In this document: piece by piece, positions 53,001 through 59,928 of the stretch | Layout of the letters: the number at the start of each line of letters is the position of its first letter | Numbering within the stretch: the first letter of the stretch is position 1 | DNA from: Rhizobium indicum | Lineage (GTDB): Bacteria; Pseudomonadota; Alphaproteobacteria; Rhizobiales; Rhizobiaceae | Length of the DNA stretch: 64,000 bases | Direction of reading: 5' to 3' | Assembly (NCBI RefSeq): GCF_005862305.2 | Contig: NZ_CP054021.1 | Span: 1,116,001-1,180,000, forward strand | The notes under the pieces: model-generated | Database searches by the model: none | Seen by the model: only the letters and a program-made list of their open reading frames with translations | Told to the model about the DNA's origin: nothing | Translations under genes and position numbers: made by a program

Positions 53001-53169
53001 CATTGCCGTCGTCGGCGGCCTGATCGTCTCGCAGATGCTGACGCTGTTCATCACCCCGGTCATCTTCGTCGAGATGGACCGCTTCGGCAATTTCCTCGGC
53101 CGCCTCATCGGCCACAAGAAGGTCGAGGAGCCGGAGGTGCAGGAGGCAAGGGCAATGGCTGCCGAGTGA
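50053..53169 (+). CDS. RND multidrug efflux permease (MdtB/MdtC-like)
   Basis: 1038 residues, twelve membrane helices and two large periplasmic loops. The start MIPNFCIQRPVATTLLAIGVILAG is typical; the proton-relay helix 4 has LTLAVGLVVDDAIVMLENILRHVEEG with paired Asp; helix 10 includes GIVKKNAIMMID. It belongs to the HAE1 family and exports hydrophobic compounds using the proton gradient. It is translationally coupled to the adaptor. A perfect 13-bp terminator follows. Confidence 0.95.
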   Translation: MIPNFCIQRPVATTLLAIGVILAGLAGYQLVPVAALPQVDFPTINVSAQLSGASPQTMATSVSTPLIKQFETIPGITEISASSSLGSTSIVLQFDLSRNIDAAAADVQAAISHATRQLPDNLTTPPSYRKTNPADAPVMLLSVQSNTMPRSKLDDIAENIISPSLSTLPGVAQVSVYGAQTYAVRVEVDPNKLLTRGIGIDTVNKALAAANSQQPVGTLQNNSQSMTITANTQSTSAEQFRSLVIANPNGAPIHLGDIADVQDSVENQYTGSWYDGQRGIILAIQRQPDANTVDVVDAINAKLPQLHAEIPPSVNTVVMNDAAKPIRDAISDVKFTLLLTIGLVVLVIYLFTGHATATIIPGLAVPLSLISTFGMMYVLGYSIDNISLLGLTLAVGLVVDDAIVMLENILRHVEEGMPVREAAIKGAGEVSYTIISMSVSLIAVFIPILLMGGVVGRVFNEFGMVVAIAIISSAIVSLTVTPMLASRLSNHQSRPPLIIRIFDAGFERTLRGYDRAVGWCLRHRPTILGVFLASVALTIYFFMTLPTSFFPQEDIGRLTISTQARQDISYSAMSALQQQAAAAVKANPAVNHVMSTIGGNPNKPQNNGSMFVELKDKKQRVPLDQTLRELRTAINKIPGLQAFVTPNQSLRFGGRQTASQYQLVVQALNADQTNLWAGKIQAAMRKDRLFTDVTSDAQNNALQANIVIDTERASAYGIDNDTLRTTLQESFSGYAAAEIQSTGDSYDVIVEYDTSKPWDDQKLSEIRVASSNGSLVPLSNFAHVERTVGPVTINQTGQLVSTTVSFNLPEGVSLSDATAAIDQIKTEMSMPADVFTSYGGTAQIFEQSQGNTPYLILAAVLTIYVVLGVLYESFIHPLTILSGLPAAAFGALLALDIMGFDLSIIALIGLLMLIGIVKKNAIMMIDVAVETMRTTGEKATVAIHEACVRRFRPIMMTTFCALLGALPIALGTGASSELRQPLGIAVVGGLIVSQMLTLFITPVIFVEMDRFGNFLGRLIGHKKVEEPEVQEARAMAAE

Positions 53170-53210
53170 TGACGGCCCTCTGAGTTCGGCATTGCCGATT
53201 GACCCTTGCG

Positions 53211-53246
53211 GCGCACTTCTTCTTCCAACCGGGAGAAGAAGTGCGC
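53211..53246 (+). terminator. terminator of the RND operon
   Basis: GCGCACTTCTTCT (53211-53223) pairs exactly with AGAAGAAGTGCGC (53234-53246), with a 10-base loop. No long T tract follows. Confidence 0.7.
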
Positions 53247-53386
53247 CCGTGATCACATCAACTTCCGCTCCTCTTGAATGTGTCACGCCTCTGTGGCATC
53301 ACCCGCCCTCCTTGATCCGGGCGTTCGCACGCCCTTGCGGAGCAACGCTCCGTCTCCAATAACAATCGGCATGAAGAGGTGCGGGC

Positions 53387-54679
53387 ATGGCTCAGGCGCT
53401 GGGTTTCGACTTCGGCACGACGAATACGGTTCTCGCCATGGCGGATGGCGGGGCGACACGCTCGATGGCGTTCACGAGCACGGAGGGTACGGCAGACAGC
53501 ATGCGCACGGCGCTTTCCTTCATGAAGGATGCCCAGCTCGGCGCTTCGGCGCTAAAGGTGGAAGCGGGCCATGCGGCGATCCGCCAATTCGTCGACAATC
53601 CCGGCGAATGTCGCTTCCTGCAGTCGATCAAGACCTTTGCCGCCAGCGCGCTGTTCCAGGGCACGCTGATCTTTGCCAAGCGGCATAATTTCGAAGATTT
53701 GATGGAGATCTTCGTGCGGCGCCTGCGCAACTATGCCGGCGACCACTGGCCTTCGGATGTCAGCCGCATCGTCACCGGCCGGCCGGTGCATTTTGCCGGC
53801 GCCAGCCCCGATCCGGCGCTGGCGACCGAGCGCTACAATGAAGCGCTGTCGCGCTTCGGCTTTCCCGAAATCCACTATGTCTACGAGCCGGTCGCCGCCG
53901 CCTTCTATTTCGCGCAGAACCTGAAGCAGGATGCCACCGTGCTGGTCGCCGATTTCGGCGGCGGCACCACCGACTATTCGCTGATCCGCTTCGAGACCGT
54001 CGCCGGCAAGCTGACGGCAACGCCGATCGGCCATTCCGGCGTCGGTGTCGCCGGCGACCATTTCGACTACAGGATGATCGACAACATCGTCGCGCCGCTG
54101 ATCGGCAAGGGCAGCCATTTCAAAAGCTTCGACAAGATCCTTGAAGTGCCGTCCAACTACTATTCCAGCTTCGGCCGCTGGAACCAGCTGTCGATCTTCA
54201 AGACGACGCGCGAATTCGAGGATCTGAAGAAGCTGGTGCGCACCAGCCTGGAACCGGAAAAGCTCGAAATCTTCATCGACCTGATCGATCATGACGAGGG
54301 CTACCCGCTCTATCAGGCGGTGTCGGCGACGAAGATGGCGCTCTCGGCCTCCGAGGAAGCGGCTTTCGATTTCGCGCCGCTTGGCCGCAGCGGACATCGC
54401 AGCATCAAGCGCAGCGACTTCGAAGGCTGGATCGCCGATGATCTCGCCCGCATCGAAGGCGCGCTCGACGACGTGCTCGACAAGACCGAGACGAAACCAT
54501 CGGAGATCGACAAGGTGTTCCTGACCGGCGGCACCTCCTTCGTGCCGGCGGTGCGCCGCATCTTTACCGAACGCTTCGAGCGCGACCGGATCGAAAGCGG
54601 CGGCGAGCTGCTGTCGATTGCCCATGGCCTGGCGCTGATCGGCGAACGCGACGACATCGCACAATGGACTGTGCTATAG
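53387..54679 (+). CDS. Hsp70-family protein, YegD-like
   Basis: 430 residues. The actin-like ATPase motifs are all there: LGFDFGTTNTVLAMADG (phosphate 1), VLVADFGGGTTDYSLIRFE near 186 (phosphate 2) and KVFLTGGTSFVPAVRRIFTERF near 376 (adenosine). The substrate-binding domain of DnaK is absent, so this is a short YegD-type homologue of unknown clients. A terminator follows. It is monocistronic. Confidence 0.88.
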   Translation: MAQALGFDFGTTNTVLAMADGGATRSMAFTSTEGTADSMRTALSFMKDAQLGASALKVEAGHAAIRQFVDNPGECRFLQSIKTFAASALFQGTLIFAKRHNFEDLMEIFVRRLRNYAGDHWPSDVSRIVTGRPVHFAGASPDPALATERYNEALSRFGFPEIHYVYEPVAAAFYFAQNLKQDATVLVADFGGGTTDYSLIRFETVAGKLTATPIGHSGVGVAGDHFDYRMIDNIVAPLIGKGSHFKSFDKILEVPSNYYSSFGRWNQLSIFKTTREFEDLKKLVRTSLEPEKLEIFIDLIDHDEGYPLYQAVSATKMALSASEEAAFDFAPLGRSGHRSIKRSDFEGWIADDLARIEGALDDVLDKTETKPSEIDKVFLTGGTSFVPAVRRIFTERFERDRIESGGELLSIAHGLALIGERDDIAQWTVL

Positions 54680-54686
54680 AGCCGGC

Positions 54687-54716
54687 AAGGGCGGGCAATC
54701 GGTCGCCCGCCCTTTC
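54687..54716 (+). terminator. terminator after the Hsp70-like gene
   Basis: AAGGGCGGGC (54687-54696) pairs with GCCCGCCCTT (54705-54714), 8-base loop, followed by a short T run. Confidence 0.8.
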
Positions 54717-54748
54717 AATGCCACTGTCACTCCGCTAAGCTTGCCCGC

Positions 54749-55651
54749 ATGATCTCCGCCAACGACCTTTCCCCAGCCGAGCTCGCAGCGCTTCTGCATT
54801 TCCATGCGGATGCCGGCGTGGAATGGCTCTTGGAGGAAGAGGCGATCGACCGCTTCGCCGAGTTCGAGGCGATGAAGGCCGCCCGCCGCCCGGCGGCGGC
54901 ACAGGCGCAGCAGCAACGTCCCGCCGCTGGGGAACGCTCTGCCCCAGGCCAGGCACAGCTGCGCCCGAATGCAGCGGCACGCCCAGCGCCTGCCGAACGC
55001 GCAGCGTCCGGCCCGCAACCGGCAATCCCGGATGGCGAGGCGGTGCAGCAGGCGCGCTTCGTCGCCGAAACCGCGCGATCGCTCGTCGAGCTCAAGACCG
55101 CGATCGAAGCCTTCAACGGCTGCAACCTCAAGCACAGCGCCCGCTCGACCATCTTTGCCAGCGGCGATGCCGAAAGCGGGATCATGGTGATCGGCTCGGC
55201 GCCGAGCGCCGAAGACGATCGCGAGGGCATGCCCTTCTCGGGAAAATCCGGCCAGCTGTTCGACAAGATGCTGGCGGCGATCGGGCTGACGCGCTCAGCC
55301 ATTCTGTTGACGCAGGTCATCCCCTGGCGACCACCTGGCAATCGTGCGCCCTCGGCCGCGGAAATGGACATCTGCCGCCCCTTCATCGAGCGGCAGATCG
55401 CGCTTGCCGAACCGAAGGCGATCCTGCTGCTCGGCAATTTTTCGGCGCGTTTCTTCTTCGGCGAAAACGATACGATTCACGGGTTACGTGGCCGTTGGAA
55501 GGAGATTGCGGCTGCGGACTGTGTCATTCCTGCCATAGCCAGCCTGCATCCGCAGGATCTGTTAACCGCACCTGTAAACAAGCGGCTGGCCTGGAACGAC
55601 CTGCTCGCCTTTCAAGCGAAGCTTAAGTCCCTCTCTTTGCTTAGAAATTAG
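54749..55651 (+). CDS. uracil-DNA glycosylase superfamily protein, family 4-like but degenerate
   Basis: 300 residues. After a variable Ala/Gln-rich linker (about 45-100) comes a UDG-4-like domain: FNGCNLKHSARSTIFASG, GSAPSAEDDREGMPFSGKSGQLFDKMLAAIGL, IPWRPPGNRAPSAAEMDICRPFIERQIALAEPKAILLLG and ASLHPQDLL. Of the four Cys that hold the [4Fe-4S] cluster in family 4, two are present (GCNL, ICRP) and two are replaced. Motif 1 is normally GEAPG and here reads GSAPS, and motif 2 HPS reads HPQ. Function as a repair enzyme is therefore uncertain. Confidence 0.8.
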   Translation: MISANDLSPAELAALLHFHADAGVEWLLEEEAIDRFAEFEAMKAARRPAAAQAQQQRPAAGERSAPGQAQLRPNAAARPAPAERAASGPQPAIPDGEAVQQARFVAETARSLVELKTAIEAFNGCNLKHSARSTIFASGDAESGIMVIGSAPSAEDDREGMPFSGKSGQLFDKMLAAIGLTRSAILLTQVIPWRPPGNRAPSAAEMDICRPFIERQIALAEPKAILLLGNFSARFFFGENDTIHGLRGRWKEIAAADCVIPAIASLHPQDLLTAPVNKRLAWNDLLAFQAKLKSLSLLRN

Positions 55652-55782
55652 CCAAAGTTGAATAATTTGTGAATCAACCTATGCGATTTTCGCATGGCTG
55701 CATCCCGCCGTGACGCATTGCGGAATCTATGCTGCATCGCAATATCAGCTGTGTCTTGGGAGGAATCACAGGAACCAAGGCC

Positions 55783-55974
55783 ATGAACAAGCGTTTTCGT
55801 CCTATCCATAGCGGGTTTGAAACCCTTCGCCTCGCCGGCGACCAGGTTCGTTCCACTCAAGGCTACAGCCGTTTCGGCTTTGTCACGAACGAACAGATGA
55901 TTGCCCGCGGCACCGGCATCAACAGCCGTACGGCGCGCCCGAACGCCATTTTTTCGGACTTCCAGCAATATTGA
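55783..55974 (+). CDS. small hypothetical protein, 63 residues
   Basis: From ATG 55783 the frame reads MNKRFRPIHSGFETLRLAGDQVRS and ends NAIFSDFQQY. Composition is soluble, basic and protein-like, with AAGG just upstream of the start. It is not recognised. A 44-base palindromic repeat follows 16 bases after the stop. Confidence 0.5.
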   Translation: MNKRFRPIHSGFETLRLAGDQVRSTQGYSRFGFVTNEQMIARGTGINSRTARPNAIFSDFQQY

Positions 55975-55990
55975 GCAGAGACTCAAAGTG

Positions 55991-56034
55991 TTGCAGCGTC
56001 CTTTGCGCGTCTGAAAAGACGCGCGGCGCTGCAA
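55991..56034. repeat. 44-base palindromic repeat, copy 2
   Basis: Same element as at 10384-10427. The central 38 bases (55994-56031) are identical; the outer arm is TTGCAGCG/CGCTGCAA in place of CTACAGCG/CGCTGTAG, so both differences are matched by changes in the other arm and pairing is kept. Confidence 0.85.
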
Positions 56035-56072
56035 GCGCTTCGCCTGCCCTTTCGTGTCAAGAGTACCCCAAC

Positions 56073-56231
56073 ATGTCGACGATCCTGATATCGCTTCTGC
56101 GCAACATCGAAACATTCGAGCATATCCGCGTCGCGGTCTGCGCCGCGCGGGAATATGAGCGCGAGCTTTCGGTCAAGCCAGCCGATGCTGGCGCGCCTAT
56201 TAGAGCAGACGCTACAGCCATCGTTCTCTGA
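56073..56231 (+). CDS. possible small protein, 52 residues
   Basis: The frame MSTILISLLRNIETFEHIRVAVCAAREYERELSVKPADAG and onward is short, with an amphipathic N-terminal helix somewhat like DUF1127 proteins. It ends at the stop codon next to the convergent gene at 56232. Evidence is limited to reading-frame quality. Confidence 0.35.
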   Translation: MSTILISLLRNIETFEHIRVAVCAAREYERELSVKPADAGAPIRADATAIVL

Positions 56232-57104
56232 TCACACGGCCATTTCTTCGATCTGGGCCTTCGCCCATTCGAAGGCTTCGTCGACATAGGCGAACTTGAC
56301 CGCCTGCCAGGCGCAATATTCCTCGACGAAATTCCGCGATATCCAAAGGTGCGTCTTGCGCGGCTCGTCATGCCAGCCGACGCAGCCGCGCTGCGCCGCC
56401 TTTGCCAGCACCCGCTGCAGATGGGTGCGCGACATCATGAAATCGGCTGCGAGCGCACGGGTTTCGACCCGGCCGATGGAAAACCTGTCCGGCTCGCTGC
56501 TGTCCATATCCATCCGGGCGATGAAATTGTCGACGACGAGGCCGCCAGCTTCCGTCCAGAGGAACAACGCCACCTGCTCCGGCGGCTCGCGCCAGGCGGC
56601 ATCTTCCAGGCAATGGCGGGCAATGCGCGGCTGAACGAGCCGCATCAAGGATGGATTTGCCTGGAAAAATGCTGCCCTTTGACCGCCGTCGAGCAGGTCG
56701 AGCGCACCGAGATTGCCGAGAATCCAGGCAAACATCGCCTGATGGCTGACATCGGCCGGCTCGAAATGACGTGGCCGCCGCCGCTCGTCGCCGGGCGTGT
56801 GGGTTATGAAGCGGTAGGTAAAGAGCTCTTCGATGAAGGCGAGCACTGTGTTGCGGCTCGCCACCTTGTGCGCGGTGATGCGCCCGGTCAGCCGCACGGC
56901 GGTGAAACCCGATGTCGGGTCGCGCGGGTCATATTCCAGGTTGAGGGCATAGGCAGTCTGGGTCAGAAGCCAGCGCTGATGCGAGGCGAGCAATCGTGCC
57001 AATCGTGGGCCGGCATCGAACATGCCGCGCATCTGCCCGGCCAAAAAGCGAATGCTCATCAGGAAGGAAGAGTTCCCCACCAATTGCTCCGCTGTGAATG
57101 CCAT
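56232..57104 (-). CDS. unrecognised protein with HTH-like segments
   Basis: 290 residues from ATG 57104 (GGAG nine bases upstream). Two segments look like winged-helix motifs: TAHKVASRNTVLAFIEELFTYRFI (about 78-101) and ALAADFMMSRTHLQRVLAKAAQRGCVGW (about 213-240). There is no signal peptide or membrane helix. It is probably a DNA-binding regulator, but I do not recognise the family and nearby genes give no target. Confidence 0.6.
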   Translation of the reverse strand: MAFTAEQLVGNSSFLMSIRFLAGQMRGMFDAGPRLARLLASHQRWLLTQTAYALNLEYDPRDPTSGFTAVRLTGRITAHKVASRNTVLAFIEELFTYRFITHTPGDERRRPRHFEPADVSHQAMFAWILGNLGALDLLDGGQRAAFFQANPSLMRLVQPRIARHCLEDAAWREPPEQVALFLWTEAGGLVVDNFIARMDMDSSEPDRFSIGRVETRALAADFMMSRTHLQRVLAKAAQRGCVGWHDEPRKTHLWISRNFVEEYCAWQAVKFAYVDEAFEWAKAQIEEMAV

Positions 57105-57349
57105 TATGCTTTTCTCCACCCCCGCTCGCCGGCCAGCGTTCGGAGCAACGACACCGAGAGCTCCTCCGGCATCAGCGGCCATTCAGACATGCACAGCTTG
57201 GAATAAATGATACTCTCTCATGTTCAACAATCATATTCCACAGGCCGGCGGTATCCCAAGAATTCACCATTCTTTTCGCTCTTTGAGCGCAAGTTTCAAG
57301 CCGCCGCAATCCCCGCGTTAAAACCTTGATAAATATGCGCTTGCAGGCG

Positions 57350-58288
57350 TCAGGCTTGCGGCGTCGTGGCCTTGCGCGCCTCTCTCTGCTCGATGCCCAG
57401 CTGATGCTCGCGATAGATGATGAAGATGCCGGCGGCGACGACGATGACGGTGCCGATCAGCATGGTCACGCTCGGCACGTCGCCGAAGACGAAGTAGGCG
57501 ACAATGCCGCCGAGCAGGATCGACGTATATTCGAACGGCGCGATGGTGGAAACGTCGGCATGGCGGTAACTTTCCGTCAGCAGGATCTGTGCGACACCGC
57601 CGCAAAAACCGGCGGCGATCAGATAGAGCGCCGTCGGCCATGCCAGGATGAGCCAGCCGAAGGGAAGAGAAGCCAGCGAGAAGACCGAGGCGGTGATCGA
57701 GAAATACAGCACGATCGTCGCCGTCTTCTCTTCCTCGACGAGGCGGCGCACCTGGATCATCGCCACGCCGCCGAGAACGGCCGAGAGCAACACGCAGAGC
57801 GCGCCGACGGCCTGTTCTGCTTCCATGCCGCCGTCGCGAAACAGCGTGAGTTTCGGCCAGGAAACGATGGCGACTCCGACGATGCCGACCAGGACGGCGC
57901 TCCAGCGATAGATGCGTACGGTCTCGCCGAGAAAAACGGCAGCGAAGATGACGGCGACGAGTGGCAACGCATAGCCGAGCGCAATCGCCTCGGGCAGCGG
58001 CAGATGCAGCAGGCCGTAGAAACCGAAAGCCATCGACATGATGCCAATCGTGCCGCGCTTCAGGTGACCGACTGGATTGGCCGTGTAGAAGGCGGCGCGC
58101 AGCTGCCTGTTATAGGCCAGATAGGCCATGATCGGGAAAAGCGCGAAGAACGACCTGCAGAAGGTGACCTGCCCCGGCGGGATGTCTGAGCCCGCCAGCT
58201 TGATGAAGGTCTGCATGGCCAGGAAGACCACGACCGACGAGACTTTCAGCGCAATGCCTCTCATCGGGTTTCTGAGAACCGAGTGCAT
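57350..58288 (-). CDS. EamA/DMT-family transporter
   Basis: 312 residues, ten helices. KVSSVVVFLAMQTFIKLAGSDIPPGQVTFCRSFFALFPIM opens the first EamA repeat, and YRHADVSTIAPFEYTSILLGGIVAYFVFGDVP is the second-repeat signature. It belongs to the RhaT/RarD-like group of 10-TM metabolite transporters; the substrate is unknown. It differs clearly from the EamA protein at 43123. It is monocistronic. Confidence 0.88.
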   Translation of the reverse strand: MHSVLRNPMRGIALKVSSVVVFLAMQTFIKLAGSDIPPGQVTFCRSFFALFPIMAYLAYNRQLRAAFYTANPVGHLKRGTIGIMSMAFGFYGLLHLPLPEAIALGYALPLVAVIFAAVFLGETVRIYRWSAVLVGIVGVAIVSWPKLTLFRDGGMEAEQAVGALCVLLSAVLGGVAMIQVRRLVEEEKTATIVLYFSITASVFSLASLPFGWLILAWPTALYLIAAGFCGGVAQILLTESYRHADVSTIAPFEYTSILLGGIVAYFVFGDVPSVTMLIGTVIVVAAGIFIIYREHQLGIEQREARKATTPQA

Positions 58289-58633
58289 GATCCTGGCTCT
58301 TAATACTGCTCAAGCGGAACGGGGGGACGCGTTCGACTCGGGAACGCAGCGGGTGACGTCTTCCATCGTAGCGAAAGAAAAAACCGATTGGCGAAAAAAC
58401 CGCAAGCAACGTGAGAGAATCACAGAAACGCCGTCAGCGGCAGGCCCAACCGTGCTGCTTATGCGCCACCGCTCTGAAATTTCTCGTTTTGAGCCATTCA
58501 CCCCGAAAATGTTCATCTCGCGGGGCTAGCTGTTAACCAATTGAAAACCATAGGCAAGCATCGTTTTTATCGCTGATCTCGAAATTTTCTTCACCACACA
58601 AACAATTGCCCGCTCCTTCCAGGATCATATTTG
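58289..58633. other. intergenic region between divergent genes
   Basis: 345 bases without a convincing gene. The part from 58500 is AT rich and should hold the promoter of the Cache protein; no repeats or clear hairpins are seen. Confidence 0.5.
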
Positions 58634-59740
58634 ATGAAGCCGCTTAGCGCCGAAACCATTGCCCAGTCGCAGAATGCGACACCGCGCTCCATGCGCGTCG
58701 TCACCGACGGCATCAGCACCGACCTCGAGCGCTTCAGCGCCGACAACACCCATATCGTCAAGCAGATCAAGCTGCTGGCGATCAATGCGCTGATCGAAGC
58801 AGCCAGAGCCGGCGAGACCGGAAAGGGCTTTGCGGTCGTTGCCAACGAGGTGCAGCGACTGGCGCAGATCGCGACCGATATCACCGGCAGGTTCGAAAGC
58901 AACGTGCTTGGCCGCATCGGCCTCAGCCGCGCCATGGCCGATTCGCTGGTCGAGGAGATGGAGGGCGTTCGTCTCACCGATCTGGCGCAGACGCTGGTGC
59001 AGCTCATCGTCCGCAATCTCTTCGAGCGCACGGCCGATGTGCGCTGGTGGGCGACAGATCCGGCGCTCTGGCAGGCGCTGCAGAACCCGGGCCGGGAAAC
59101 CGTCGCCTTTGCGGCGGAGCGTCTCGGCGCCATCAACCGCTTCTACACCGTCTACCTCGATCTCGTCATGACCGATCTCTCGGGCAAGGTGATCGCATCC
59201 GCCAATCCCAAGTTTCAGCGCAAGATCGTCGGCACGAGCCTTGCCGGCGATCCGTGGTTCCGCGCGGCGTCGGCCTGCTCCTCCGGCGACGCTTATATCG
59301 TCGACGACGTCAAATCGAGCCCGCTCCACGACGCCAGGCATGCGCTCGTTTATGCCACCGGCATCCGCGAGGAGGGCAAGCTCGACGGGCGGCTGATCGG
59401 CACGCTCGGCGTCTATTTCGACTGGCAGAACCAGGGCCAGGCGATCGTCGAGAAAGAGGCAAACCTGCCGCCGCAGCTGGCAGAAAAAACGACGGTCATG
59501 CTGCTCGACGGCAAGAGCCGGGTGATCGCCACCACCAATCCCGCCTTGCTCTTTTCGCATTTCGCGCTCGCCAATCCGTCCGGTCAGGCGAAAGGCAGCT
59601 ACTACGACAATAACGGCTCGATCGTCGCCTTCGCGCGCACTCTCGGCTACGAGGATTACGACGGGCTCGGCTGGTACGGCGTCGTCGTGCAGCAGACGGA
59701 AAACGACGCGACGATCAAGGCTGTGCTCAACCTTAAGTAG
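58634..59740 (+). CDS. soluble chemoreceptor-tip and Cache-domain protein
   Basis: 368 residues. Residues about 35-85 are the highly conserved hairpin tip of chemoreceptors ([33 protein letters not shown]), which contacts CheA/CheW. After a helical link come about 200 residues resembling a Cache sensor ([58 protein letters not shown]). There is no membrane helix or signal peptide, and the order is reversed from normal receptors. The sensor is therefore cytoplasmic. The start is ATG 58634 with AGGA upstream. A strong terminator follows. Confidence 0.75.
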   Translation: MKPLSAETIAQSQNATPRSMRVVTDGISTDLERFSADNTHIVKQIKLLAINALIEAARAGETGKGFAVVANEVQRLAQIATDITGRFESNVLGRIGLSRAMADSLVEEMEGVRLTDLAQTLVQLIVRNLFERTADVRWWATDPALWQALQNPGRETVAFAAERLGAINRFYTVYLDLVMTDLSGKVIASANPKFQRKIVGTSLAGDPWFRAASACSSGDAYIVDDVKSSPLHDARHALVYATGIREEGKLDGRLIGTLGVYFDWQNQGQAIVEKEANLPPQLAEKTTVMLLDGKSRVIATTNPALLFSHFALANPSGQAKGSYYDNNGSIVAFARTLGYEDYDGLGWYGVVVQQTENDATIKAVLNLK

Positions 59741-59788
59741 CACCCGTCGCCCCACAGTGGCGCTCATCCGTTTCCAATAAGATATTTT

Positions 59789-59813
59789 GCCCGCGAACTT
59801 GGTGTTCGCGGGC
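59789..59813 (+). terminator. terminator after the Cache protein gene
   Basis: A perfect 10-bp stem GCCCGCGAAC/GTTCGCGGGC (59789-59798 with 59804-59813), with a 5-base loop, is followed by AATTTGCTTT. Confidence 0.85.
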
Positions 59814-59928
59814 AATTTGCTTTAAGTTTAGTTCAGACTTTAATGTAATCATCCCCGGCAAAATTTATGGCAGAGTGCGCCCGCCTCTGTATTCCGCGGT
59901 TATCAAATAACGGTCTTCAGGAAACACC

